Source: Komagataeibacter saccharivorans (GTDB lineage Bacteria > Pseudomonadota > Alphaproteobacteria > Acetobacterales > Acetobacteraceae). From it: DNA of 64,000 bases. Below, one piece after another: positions 8,809-16,735 of this stretch (positions within the stretch are counted from its first letter, which is position 1; the number at the start of each line of letters is the position of its first letter). The notes below the pieces were generated by a model. That model was not told where the DNA came from and made no database searches. It was given only the letters and a program-made list of their open reading frames with translations. The stretch is taken from positions 30,060 through 94,059 of the forward strand of contig NZ_NKTY01000012.1 in NCBI RefSeq assembly GCF_003207825.1, in the 5' to 3' direction. The position numbers and the translations under genes are program-made.

Positions 8809-10058
8809 GCCGCGTCCAGACCGTAGGCGGTGTGCAGGGCGCGCACCGCGAGTTCGGTATATTCGGACGCAATCAGCACGGAAACCTTGATTTCGCTGGT
8901 CGAGATGACCTGAACGTTGATGTTGCGTTCGGCCAGTGTGCGGAACATCGTGCTGGCGACACCGGCATGCGAGCGCATGCCAACACCCACCACGCTGATC
9001 TTCACCACATCGTCGTCGGTCTGCAGTTCGCCGTACTGGATGGTGTCACGATGGCTTTCAAGCGACGCGATGGCGCGTGCGAGGTCGGTCTTGCTGACGG
9101 TGAAGGTCATGTTGGTGGTGCCGTCGTCGCCCGTGCTCTGGACAATCATGTCCACGTTCACGTTGCTGTCCGCCAGCGGGCCGAACACCGCCGCGGCAAT
9201 GCCCGGACGGTCGGGAACCCGACGTACGGAAAGCTTCGCCTCATCACGGGAGTAGGCAATTCCGGCGACCTGTTCCTGTTCCACGATTTCGTCCTCATCC
9301 ACGACTAATGAACCGGGCAGATGCCCTTCCGTTGGTGCCGGACCATCGGTGAAGCTGGACAGCACCTGCACACGCACGCGCTCCTTCATGGCCAGTTCCA
9401 CACTGCGGGTCTGCAGCACCTTCGCCCCTACGGAAGCGAGTTCGAGCATCTCTTCGTAGGTAATTCTTGGCAGCTTCCGTGCCTTGGTAACAATACGGGG
9501 GTCGGTTGTATAGATTCCGTCCACATCCGTGTAGATATCGCAGCGATCCGCCTTCAGCGCCGCCGCCAGCGCCACGGCCGACGTATCGGAACCGCCACGG
9601 CCCAGAGTCGTGATCCGCTGGTCCGGTCCGATGCCCTGGAAACCGGCCACGACCGGCACCTGCCCTGCGCGCATGCTGTCGATCAGTGCCGTGCCGTCAA
9701 TGGATACGATGCGGGCCTTGGCGTGCGCGTCATCCGTGCGCAGCGGGATCTGCCAGCCCAGCCACGAACGGGCATTGATACCCAGATTCTGCAGCGCAAT
9801 GGCCAGAAGGCCGCTTGTTACCTGCTCCCCCGTCGCGACAACGCTGTCGTATTCGCGTTCGTCATGGGTGGGGGAAAGATCGCGGCAGTAGCCCACAAGG
9901 CGGTTGGTCACGCCTGACATGGCGGAAACGACAACAGCGACCTCGCATCCCGCCTCCACCTGTTTCCGGACTTTTTCCGCCACGGCACGAATCCGGTCCA
10001 GATCAGCAACGGACGTGCCGCCGAATTTCATCACGATCCGCGGTACGGTAGGGGACAT
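8805..10058 (-). CDS. lysC: Aspartate kinase
   Basis: 417 residues, the length of the alpha/beta-type bacterial aspartokinases. The amino-acid-kinase domain starts with VMKFGGTSVADLDRI and includes VVVSAMSGVTNRL and GRGGSDTSAVALAAAL; the C-terminal half holds two ACT domains, the second with VSVVGVGMRSHAGVAST-like residues. The enzyme phosphorylates aspartate at the head of lysine, threonine and methionine synthesis and is normally feedback-controlled through the ACT domains. It is the first gene of the minus-strand block and diverges from ubiG, with about 135 bases between them for promoters. Confidence 0.95.
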   Translation of the reverse strand: MSPTVPRIVMKFGGTSVADLDRIRAVAEKVRKQVEAGCEVAVVVSAMSGVTNRLVGYCRDLSPTHDEREYDSVVATGEQVTSGLLAIALQNLGINARSWLGWQIPLRTDDAHAKARIVSIDGTALIDSMRAGQVPVVAGFQGIGPDQRITTLGRGGSDTSAVALAAALKADRCDIYTDVDGIYTTDPRIVTKARKLPRITYEEMLELASVGAKVLQTRSVELAMKERVRVQVLSSFTDGPAPTEGHLPGSLVVDEDEIVEQEQVAGIAYSRDEAKLSVRRVPDRPGIAAAVFGPLADSNVNVDMIVQSTGDDGTTNMTFTVSKTDLARAIASLESHRDTIQYGELQTDDDVVKISVVGVGMRSHAGVASTMFRTLAERNINVQVISTSEIKVSVLIASEYTELAVRALHTAYGLDAA

Positions 10059-10194
10059 CGGGATAACGGCTCCATCATTCAGGCATCAGCTTATCCGGAT
10101 TGCGGCCCTGCCGGGCCATCCGGGGCATTGCGGTTATGCGCAAGCCGCGTCACATACAACCCCCCAGCTTCCGCGTCCAGCGGGAGAAAGCCAA

Positions 10195-10962
10195 ATGAAA
10201 GGCGGTGCAACCATGCAGCATCACGATTCGACCGTTCTGTCGGCAGATTCGGTCGCCCCGGACGAGATCGCCCATTTCAGCGATCTGGCCGCCCGGTGGT
10301 GGGACCCGTCTGGCCCGATGCGCCCGCTGCACGCCATGAACGACCTGCGCATTCAGTGGAGCCTGCGCCATCTGGTGGCACCCGAAGATGCGCAGGGCGC
10401 CCGACGCACCCTGCTGGATATCGGCTGTGGCGCCGGACTGGCCAGCGAGGCATTCGCGCGGGCCGGATTTGATGTGACCGGCATTGATGCCGCACAGGCG
10501 GCGATAACGGCAGGCAGGCTGCACCTGCGCCAGCATCCCCTGCCCGCTTCCGCCGGTCCGCTGGCCTACCGCTGTGGCAGCGCGGAAGAACTGGTGGCGG
10601 AAAATGCCCGTTATGACGCCATTTCCGCACTGGAGGTAATCGAGCACGTAACCGATCCTGCCGCCTTCCTGCGCATGCTTGGCAGCCTTCTGCGCCCCGG
10701 TGGGGTCATGGTGGTTTCGACCATGAACCGGACATGGCGTTCCCTCGCCATGGCCAAGATCGGGGCGGAATACGTGCTGCGACTGCTTCCCGTGGGTACG
10801 CATGACTGGCGCAAGTTCATAACGCCTGCCGAACTGGGCCAGTATGCGGCGGCCGCGGGCCTGCGTGTGACCGATGTTGCAGGCATGGTGCCGGGCCTTG
10901 GTGGCTGGCGGGAAAGCCGCGACATGGCGGTGAACTACATCGCGGCCCTTGTGCGCGACTGA
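10195..10962 (+). CDS. ubiG: Ubiquinone biosynthesis O-methyltransferase
   Basis: 255 residues from the ATG at 10195, which has GGGAGAAAG about five to eight bases upstream; an ATG at 10213 is possible. UbiG performs both O-methylations of ubiquinone synthesis at the inner face of the membrane. The family signature appears at the start (ARWWDPSGPMRPLHAMNDLRI), followed by SAM motif I LLDIGCGAGLASEAFARAG, then ALEVIEHVTDP and the UbiG-typical insert KIGAEYVLRLLPVGTHDWRKF. It diverges from lysC and faces the lactonase gene. Confidence 0.94.
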   Translation: MKGGATMQHHDSTVLSADSVAPDEIAHFSDLAARWWDPSGPMRPLHAMNDLRIQWSLRHLVAPEDAQGARRTLLDIGCGAGLASEAFARAGFDVTGIDAAQAAITAGRLHLRQHPLPASAGPLAYRCGSAEELVAENARYDAISALEVIEHVTDPAAFLRMLGSLLRPGGVMVVSTMNRTWRSLAMAKIGAEYVLRLLPVGTHDWRKFITPAELGQYAAAAGLRVTDVAGMVPGLGGWRESRDMAVNYIAALVRD

Positions 10963-10978
10963 ACGGCGCGCACAAGGG
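10946..10978. terminator. Perfect 11-base hairpin spanning the ubiG stop codon
   Basis: CCCTTGTGCGC (10946-10956) pairs with GCGCACAAGGG (10968-10978); the loop contains the ubiG stop codon. It lies at the junction of two converging genes and has no T-run, so it is a bidirectional hairpin rather than a classical intrinsic terminator. Confidence 0.5.
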
Positions 10979-10994
10979 TATTATTGGCCCGGCT

Positions 10995-12227
10995 TCAGAT
11001 CGTGTTCATGAACGCGAATGTGGTCGGGCTGCCTACGGGCGTGAAGTTCCACGTGAAGTCCAGTACCCCGGTCTGGGCATTGACCTTGAACGACGTGACC
11101 GAATCGCTGCGCTGGTTGGCGCAGAACAGGAAATTGCCGCTGGGATCGAACATCATCGAACGCCCGTAGTCGGCATGCATCCAGATCTCATCCACAAGGT
11201 TGAGCGTGCCGTCGTCATTGACGTGGAAACTGGCCAGCGAATCACCAAGCCGGTTCGAGACGTACAGGTAACGCCCCTGCGGCGAAAGCAGGATGCCTGC
11301 TGCCAGCGTGCTGCCACGGAAATGCGGGGTCACGGTGCTGACGGTCTGCTGGGGTACGATTTCGCCGGTCTGGGGATTGAAGGTGGCGGCCACCACTTTC
11401 GAATCCTGTTCGCCAAGAATGTAGATCATCGTGCCTTTTTCATTGAAGGCGAAATGGCGCGGGGCGGACCCCGGCGTCATGGCGATGAATGGCGTCTTGG
11501 CAGGGACAAGCCGACCGGCATGGGTGTCCAGTGTCCAGACATATACCCGGTCCAGACCCGCATCGCACGCCAGCACGAAACGGCCCGACGGGTCGGATGC
11601 CACCATATGCACATGGGCCGAGGAATGGTCGCTTATGGCAAAATTGCCCGGCGGGTTGTCGCTGGCCCGGTCGGGCATGCGCGGGCCGGTATTGTGCACC
11701 ACGTCCGTCGGGTCGCCCAGACTGCCATCAGGATGGATCGGCAGGATTCCCACCGTGCCACCCATGTAGTTGGCCACCATCACATATTTGCCCGAGGCAT
11801 GGATGCTGAGATGTGCGGGCACGGCACCGCCTGAACGCACCACGTTGAGCTTGGTCAGTTCACCGCTGGAGCGGTTGACGGAAAAGGCGGTGACGCACCC
11901 TTCCTGATTCGCATTGAAATCATTGATTTCGCTGAGCGCGTACAGATGGCGGTTATCGGCGGACAGCACCAGAAAGGATGGGCTGGCAATATCCACATAG
12001 GTCATGAGCGGCGAAAGGCTGCTGGTATCGGGGTTCATTTCAAATACGGAAATGCCCTGCCCGTTGCCTGCGCCCCCCGGCGGACCGTGCTGGGTATAGC
12101 CGCCGATATAACAGATGATCCGGGGTTTGGCCGGGGCATCGGCCATGGCGCGCCGGGACAGGGCGGGCGCGCCCGCGGCGGCGACCAGCGTGGAGGCGAA
12201 GGCGCGGCGGGAAATGTTGCAGCTCAT
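10995..12227 (-). CDS. Tat-exported lactonase family beta-propeller (6-phosphogluconolactonase-like)
   Basis: 410 residues from the ATG at 12227. The N-terminus SCNISRRAFASTLVAAAGAP is a twin-arginine signal with SRRAF, so the protein is folded before export. The body is the 3-carboxy-cis,cis-muconate/6-phosphogluconolactonase-type seven-bladed propeller, with repeats such as LVLSADNRHLYALSEI, HASGKYVMVANYMGG, SDPSGRFVLACD and LSPQGRYLYVSNRLGD. A longer frame to 12338 would overlap the preceding gene and bury the Tat motif, so I reject it. Known relatives hydrolyse sugar lactones; an exported member would fit the periplasmic sugar oxidation of acetic acid bacteria, but this is inference. Confidence 0.85.
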   Translation of the reverse strand: MSCNISRRAFASTLVAAAGAPALSRRAMADAPAKPRIICYIGGYTQHGPPGGAGNGQGISVFEMNPDTSSLSPLMTYVDIASPSFLVLSADNRHLYALSEINDFNANQEGCVTAFSVNRSSGELTKLNVVRSGGAVPAHLSIHASGKYVMVANYMGGTVGILPIHPDGSLGDPTDVVHNTGPRMPDRASDNPPGNFAISDHSSAHVHMVASDPSGRFVLACDAGLDRVYVWTLDTHAGRLVPAKTPFIAMTPGSAPRHFAFNEKGTMIYILGEQDSKVVAATFNPQTGEIVPQQTVSTVTPHFRGSTLAAGILLSPQGRYLYVSNRLGDSLASFHVNDDGTLNLVDEIWMHADYGRSMMFDPSGNFLFCANQRSDSVTSFKVNAQTGVLDFTWNFTPVGSPTTFAFMNTI

Positions 12228-12273
12228 GGAAAAAAGGCGATCCCAATCAGTTGGAAATGGTTTTGCCCCCGGT

Positions 12274-12798
12274 CTAGGGCAGCTTGCAGGCAGGGCCAAT
12301 GGTACCGGTATAGCGGCTCCATGTTTCGGTTTCACCAAATAACGGCACCGCCACGAAGCCGCGCAGCTTCAGGTCACCTGACTGTGAAACCCACAGCTTG
12401 GCATGGTAGACATGTCCCGTATCGGGATCGGTTACATGGCCGTTCCAGTGTCCCTGCTCGTCCCGATCCGGTGTAAACCCGTCCAGCATCGGCAGGTTGC
12501 ATTCAGGCTGCCCGCGTTTGTCACGGGGCATTTCGGTCGTATAGCGCAGGCCGACCAGCCGCCCGCACAGTTTCTGCCCGCAATGGCCGATTTCAAACAC
12601 GCCATCGTGGTCCCGGGTCATCCAGTGGCCCACCACGTCCGGCTCGGCGGCCGGACTGTCAGCGCGGGCGGCGGGTGCGCCCTGCATGGTCACTGCAATC
12701 GCCATGGCGGATAGCGTGGTCGCGGCGGTGGCGGCCAGACGGTGCACAATGCCCGTCATGCTGCTGCGTGCGCCATTGTCCTTGTTAGTGTCGTGCAT
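12274..12798 (-). CDS. DUF2147 family secreted protein
   Basis: 174 residues from the ATG at 12798, which has GGGGAG nine bases upstream. A signal peptide spans about residues 15-48 (hydrophobic LAATAATTLSAMAIAVTM, then an ARA-type cleavage site). The mature part shows DUF2147 features: VGHWMTRDHDGVFEI, CGQKLCGRLVGLRY, the acidic NPD/DPDTG-like segment and YHAKLWVSQSGDLKLRGFV, ending in ETETWSRY. The family is small, periplasmic and of unknown function. It is 46 bases upstream of the lactonase gene on the same strand, so the two exported proteins may be cotranscribed. Confidence 0.85.
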   Translation of the reverse strand: MHDTNKDNGARSSMTGIVHRLAATAATTLSAMAIAVTMQGAPAARADSPAAEPDVVGHWMTRDHDGVFEIGHCGQKLCGRLVGLRYTTEMPRDKRGQPECNLPMLDGFTPDRDEQGHWNGHVTDPDTGHVYHAKLWVSQSGDLKLRGFVAVPLFGETETWSRYTGTIGPACKLP

Positions 12799-12867
12799 TT
12801 CAAATCGCTCCCCGACATGGCATGCCAACGGATGGCCTGTGGTGCCGTCCGTGCCTGCGTGTTCCCT

Positions 12868-13329
12868 TTAGCTATCGGCCCGGCGGACCCACGGAATCAA
12901 TTGAACGTCCACGCCTTCCTCATCCAGTTCGGCGCGTTCGTGTGCTGTCATGTTGCCATAAATGCTCCGGGCTTCGCTTTCGCCCCGATGCATGCTCAGG
13001 GCTTCCTCGGCAAAGCGGTCGCCCACGTCTTCGCAATGTTCCTCAATCGTCTCACGCATTTTCTGTAACAGAGCGATCATGGCGTCGGGCACTCCCGCAG
13101 ACGCATGGCCGGGTGGCGTGGCGGGCGGTGCGGCTTCCTGTTCAACCGGTGCGGGCATGCCGCCGCCCGTGTGGACAGCCGGGGCCATGAGCGCACGTTC
13201 CACCTTTGTCACGCCGCATTGCGGGCAGGACAGCAGCCCGCTTTCGGCCTGACGCTCGAATGCGCTGCTGCCGGGAAACCACCCTTCGAATTCGTGTCCC
13301 GCGCTACAGCGTAGCTGATACCGGATCAT
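12868..13329 (-). CDS. DUF1178 family protein
   Basis: 153 residues. The N-terminus MIRYQLRCSAGHEFEGWFPGS and the CPQCG pair at 35-38 are the hallmark of DUF1178; together with C8 they could form a zinc site. The rest is helical with an HTGGGMPAPVEQ linker. The family is widespread in alpha- and betaproteobacteria with no known function. It follows grxC by 18 bases on the same strand, a common pairing in alphaproteobacteria. Confidence 0.88.
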   Translation of the reverse strand: MIRYQLRCSAGHEFEGWFPGSSAFERQAESGLLSCPQCGVTKVERALMAPAVHTGGGMPAPVEQEAAPPATPPGHASAGVPDAMIALLQKMRETIEEHCEDVGDRFAEEALSMHRGESEARSIYGNMTAHERAELDEEGVDVQLIPWVRRADS

Positions 13330-13347
13330 ACCCTCTCCGCGTGGATG

Positions 13348-13608
13348 TCAGTCCGTGGCCAGCACGGCGTCGAGTTTGCCTGCCCGTTCCAGCGCCATCA
13401 GGTCATCACAGCCGCCAATGGGAGCATTGTCGACAAAGATCTGGGGCACGGTGGTACGGCCACCTGAACGCCGGATGGAATCCGCCCGTTCTGGCGTGCC
13501 ATGCGGGGCGTTGATTTCATTGAAGGACACGCCCTTCTGCGTCAGCAGGCGGACGGCGCGGATGCAATAGGGGCAGCCGGGCTGGGTGTAGATGTCGATA
13601 GCAGGCAT
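13348..13608 (-). CDS. grxC: Glutaredoxin 3 (dithiol, CPYC)
   Basis: 86 residues. The active site is C12-P-Y-C15 within IYTQPGCPYCIRAV, with the cis-proline segment TTVPQIFVD and the glutathione-binding IGGCDDL. It reduces disulfides with glutathione and delivers electrons to enzymes such as ribonucleotide reductase. The ATG has GAAGG five bases upstream. It lies between comF and the DUF1178 gene. Confidence 0.94.
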   Translation of the reverse strand: MPAIDIYTQPGCPYCIRAVRLLTQKGVSFNEINAPHGTPERADSIRRSGGRTTVPQIFVDNAPIGGCDDLMALERAGKLDAVLATD

Positions 13609-13677
13609 TGAACCTTCACTTGGCTGTTGGTCTGTCCACCGGGACGATCTGCGGCAGACTGTTGAAACCAGCTTATC

Positions 13678-14508
13678 CTATTGTTGTTCATGCTGGCCAC
13701 AGGCACGCGCGGCGGCGATGACATCCACCCGTCCGGCGCCCGCGGCCAGCAGGCTGCTGGCGCAGGCGGCAAGCGTGGCCCCCGTGGTCATCACGTCGTC
13801 CACCACGATGATGTGGCGCCCCGTGATGGCCTCCCGTCGGGTGGGGCGCACGCTGATGGCCCCCTGCATCAGCCTCTGGCGCTGGATGCGCCCCTGTCCA
13901 CCCAGCGGGCGGGTTGCGCGCGTGCGGATCAGGCCGTCCATCAGCGTCTGCGCACCGGTCATGCGGCCCAGCGCACGCGCCAGCAGCGCGGCCTGATTAT
14001 ACCGGCGCGTAAACAGCCGCCGCCGATGTAGCGGAACGGGCACGAGCATACTGTCCGCATAGATCAGATCCGCAGCCGCTGTCGTCATGTAACGTGCCAG
14101 CAGTTGTGCGTTTTCCGTCCGGTCAGCATATTTTAGGGGCAGGATCAGTCGCCGTGGCATGTCATCATAAACCATGGCTGCTCTGCCCGCCTGCCACGGT
14201 GGCGGGTTTTCTTCACATGATGCGCAGGTCATGGCAGGGCCGCCTGCCGCGCGGGATGTGAACGGCAGCGCGCAACGGACGCAGTATGGCGCGGTTATCA
14301 GGTGCAGTTGTGCCACGCAGGCCCCGCAGAGATGGCCCGCCTGCATGACCGTGACACCGCAGCCCAGACAGTGCGGCGGGAACAGGATATCCAGCACCTG
14401 CGTTCCGGCCCTTCGCCACCAGTGCGGGGATTCGGGTTGCGTCACGTCTTCACGCGATCGTGGGGTTGGCAGGTCGGATGCGCAGGGGCACATCGGGGGG
14501 ATGAGCAT
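13678..14508 (-). CDS. comF: ComF family protein (zinc-ribbon phosphoribosyltransferase fold)
   Basis: Up to 276 residues. An N-terminal double zinc ribbon carries CLGC, CGAC, CVRC and CASC pairs; then a helical part with LPLKYADRTENA; then the PRTase fold with LVPVPLHRRRLFTRRYNQAALLA cut here to its key residues PVPLHRRR and RYNQ, and the PRPP loop VVDDVMTTGATL. In competent bacteria ComF aids uptake of single-stranded DNA; in others its role is unclear. The ATG at 14508 overlaps the start of the divergent methyltransferase gene; a GTG at 14445 (VTQPESPHWW) with GAAG upstream would remove the clash and is a good alternative start. Confidence 0.9.
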   Translation of the reverse strand: MLIPPMCPCASDLPTPRSREDVTQPESPHWWRRAGTQVLDILFPPHCLGCGVTVMQAGHLCGACVAQLHLITAPYCVRCALPFTSRAAGGPAMTCASCEENPPPWQAGRAAMVYDDMPRRLILPLKYADRTENAQLLARYMTTAAADLIYADSMLVPVPLHRRRLFTRRYNQAALLARALGRMTGAQTLMDGLIRTRATRPLGGQGRIQRQRLMQGAISVRPTRREAITGRHIIVVDDVMTTGATLAACASSLLAAGAGRVDVIAAARACGQHEQQ

Positions 14509-15364
14509 GGATGTGCCACAGATATTTGACCGTCGTATCGTGCGCCTGCATCGGGACCGTGCGGCGGATCAGGTCGATCATGTCCGGCCCGTGCTGGAGG
14601 AAGCGGCCGGTCGCCTTCTGGACCGGCTGGATGATGTCACCCGTTCCTTCGGCACGGCGCTGGATATTGGTGGACGGGGTGTTATGGCCCCCCTGCTGCG
14701 TGGGCGGGGTATCGCCACGGTTGCGGGAGACCTGTCGCCGCGCATGTGCGCGCGCGATGGCGGTCCTGCGGTGTGCATGGATGACGAGTGGCTGCCCTTT
14801 GCTCCTGCCAGTTTTGATCTGGTGGTGGCCTGCCTGTCGCTGCACTGGGTCAATGACCTGCCGGGGCTGCTGGCGCAGGTCCGTAATATACTGGTGCCCG
14901 ATGGGCTGTTTCTGGCCTGCATGCCGGTCCTGCCTACGCTGGCCGGGCTGCGCCATGCGTTGATGGAAGCCGAAACCGCGCATCAGGGTGGGATTTCGCC
15001 ACGGGTAGCGCCCTTCCCCGGCCTGCGGGACTGTGCCGGACTGTTGCAACGCGCGGGATTTGCCCTGCCGGTGGCGGATCTGGATGTGATCCATCTGTCT
15101 TACCAGACCCCGGTGGGTCTGATCGCGGATCTGAGGCACGCTGGCGAGACAAATGCCCTGTGCCAGCGCACGCGCAAGGTCACGCCTGCTGCCCTGCTGG
15201 CCGATGCGCTGGGGCGTCTGCCCCGTGACGATGACGGAAGTATCGCGCAGGACCTGCATATTGCGGTCATGACGGGCTGGGCCCCTGCTCCCACGCAGCC
15301 GCAACCCCTGCGGCCGGGACAGTTCACGACCCCTCTGGAAGATGCCCTGCGCGACAGCCCCTAG
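14507..15364 (+). CDS. SAM-dependent methyltransferase, BioC/NDUFAF5-like
   Basis: 285 residues from the ATG at 14507, which has GGGGGG six bases upstream; an ATG two codons earlier lies against that G-run. After IFDRRIVRLHRDRAA comes a class I fold with a divergent motif I (ALDIGGRGVMAPLLRGRG), the DDEWLPFAPASFDLVVAC acidic segment and LSLHWVNDLPGLL. The start with two basic arginine-rich turns and the LSLHWVNDLP motif match the group of alphaproteobacterial proteins related to mitochondrial NDUFAF5 and to BioC. Substrate unknown. Placement beside comF and grxC is typical for the class. Confidence 0.82.
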   Translation: MDVPQIFDRRIVRLHRDRAADQVDHVRPVLEEAAGRLLDRLDDVTRSFGTALDIGGRGVMAPLLRGRGIATVAGDLSPRMCARDGGPAVCMDDEWLPFAPASFDLVVACLSLHWVNDLPGLLAQVRNILVPDGLFLACMPVLPTLAGLRHALMEAETAHQGGISPRVAPFPGLRDCAGLLQRAGFALPVADLDVIHLSYQTPVGLIADLRHAGETNALCQRTRKVTPAALLADALGRLPRDDDGSIAQDLHIAVMTGWAPAPTQPQPLRPGQFTTPLEDALRDSP

Positions 15365-15379
15365 CATGACAGACCGCTT

Positions 15380-16411
15380 TCAGCCGCCCGTCACACTCAT
15401 GTGGCGTGTGACGCGCGCCGGGTCATCCGCGCTACGCCCGATCAGGAAATCATGGCCGCGCGGCTTGCGCAGGATGGCGGCACGGACGTGGTCCATCATT
15501 GCCGAATCATCCGCCCCCTCGCGTAGGGGCGCACGCAGGTCGGTCGATCCTTCATGGCCCAGGCAGGTATACAGCCTGCCGGTGCAGGACAGCCGGACCC
15601 GGTTGCAGCTTTCACAGAAATTATGGGTCATGGGTGTTATGAAGCCGATCCTGCGCCCGGTCTCGGCAATGCGGGCATAGCGCGCGGGGCCGCCGGTGCG
15701 GAAGCCGACCGGCTCCAGCGTCCATCGTTGGGCCAGATCGCGCCTGACATCCAGCAGGGGCAGATAACGGTCGGTCCGGTCGTCCCCGGTCTCACCCATT
15801 GGCATGGTTTCGATCAGGCACAGATCGGCCCCGATTTCACCGCACCATGCGATCAGCGTATCGAATTCATCTTCGTTCAGTCCCGCCATCGCAACCGTAT
15901 TGATGCGTATGGCAAGGCCCGCTTCACGCGCGGCCCGGATACCTTCGAGCGTGCGTGTCAGGTTGCCCCGTCGTGTTATGCGGGCGAAGCGCCCGGGATC
16001 AAGGGAATCGAGGCTGACATTGATACGGCGGACCCCACAGGCCCGAAGTTCGTCGGCATAGTCTGCAAGTCGGCTTGCATTGGTTGTAAGCGTCAGTTCG
16101 TCCAGTCCCGCCAGCCCATCAGGACGGTTCAGCCATCCCCCCATGGCGCGGAAAAAGGACATCACATCCCGCCGGACCAGCGGCTCGCCCCCCGTTATCC
16201 GCAGCCTGCGCACGCCATGGCGGATAAACGCGCCGCACAGGCGCTCCAGTTCCGTAAAGGACAGGATTTCGGCTTTGGGCAGGAAGGTCATGTCTTCCGC
16301 CATGCAGTATATGCAGCGCATATCGCACCGGTCGGTAACCGATACGCGCAGATAGGTCAGCAGGCGACCATAGGCATCCGGCATCGGCGCCATGTTCATG
16401 CTGCCATCCAT
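15380..16411 (-). CDS. moaA: GTP 3',8-cyclase MoaA
   Basis: 343 residues. MoaA starts molybdenum cofactor synthesis by converting GTP to the cyclic pterin precursor with MoaC. The radical-SAM cluster cysteines are C29, C33 and C36 in VTDRCDMRCIYCM; the SAM-binding GGEP is in LRITGGEPLVRRD; the second C-terminal cluster cysteines are in HNFCESCNRVRLSCTG; and the protein ends in GG as the family requires. Its ATG overlaps the stop of the DUF3553 gene as TAATG, so it is translationally coupled. No other moa gene lies in the window. Confidence 0.95.
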   Translation of the reverse strand: MDGSMNMAPMPDAYGRLLTYLRVSVTDRCDMRCIYCMAEDMTFLPKAEILSFTELERLCGAFIRHGVRRLRITGGEPLVRRDVMSFFRAMGGWLNRPDGLAGLDELTLTTNASRLADYADELRACGVRRINVSLDSLDPGRFARITRRGNLTRTLEGIRAAREAGLAIRINTVAMAGLNEDEFDTLIAWCGEIGADLCLIETMPMGETGDDRTDRYLPLLDVRRDLAQRWTLEPVGFRTGGPARYARIAETGRRIGFITPMTHNFCESCNRVRLSCTGRLYTCLGHEGSTDLRAPLREGADDSAMMDHVRAAILRKPRGHDFLIGRSADDPARVTRHMSVTGG

Positions 16412-16593
16412 TATGACAGGACATTCAGTTGTACGACGGTGGCATCGACAGCCACCTTGCCAGCATGCGGGAACATGACCGTAACCCGCTTGCCAATGGC
16501 GGACTGGACCTGACCTTCACCCCATTCCGGGTGGTCGGGATGGCTGACCAGTTGCCCCGGCACAAGAAATGATCGGAAAGGAATAGTCGCCAT
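16411..16593 (-). CDS. DUF3553 small protein
   Basis: 60 residues from the ATG at 16593 (MATIPFRSFLVPG). The sequence GQLVSHPDHPEWGEGQVQS and VTVMFPHAGKVAVDATVV is a small beta-rich domain matching DUF3553, which resembles the CarD/UvrD-type interaction fold; function not established. A longer frame running to 16791 crosses the terminator of the phosphohexomutase gene and is rejected. Its stop overlaps the moaA start, so the two are one transcriptional unit. Confidence 0.8.
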   Translation of the reverse strand: MATIPFRSFLVPGQLVSHPDHPEWGEGQVQSAIGKRVTVMFPHAGKVAVDATVVQLNVLS

Positions 16594-16677
16594 TATGCTC
16601 AATAGTCCTGCATGGGGTCCTTGCGGGCATATCGGACCGGTTGGGAGCTTATTAAACCCCCTTCGCAGGCATTCAAC

Positions 16678-16707
16678 AAAAAAACGGCCCGGAACAGGTC
16701 CGGGCCG
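16678..16707 (-). terminator. Intrinsic terminator of the galU-phosphohexomutase operon
   Basis: On the minus strand, CGGCCCGGA and TCCGGGCCG form a GC-rich stem immediately followed by a run of seven T. It lies 29 bases after the phosphohexomutase stop codon. This is one of the few textbook Rho-independent terminators in the window. Confidence 0.88.
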
Positions 16708-16735
16708 CAAATAAGGCCGCACGTCAGGGCGTGGG

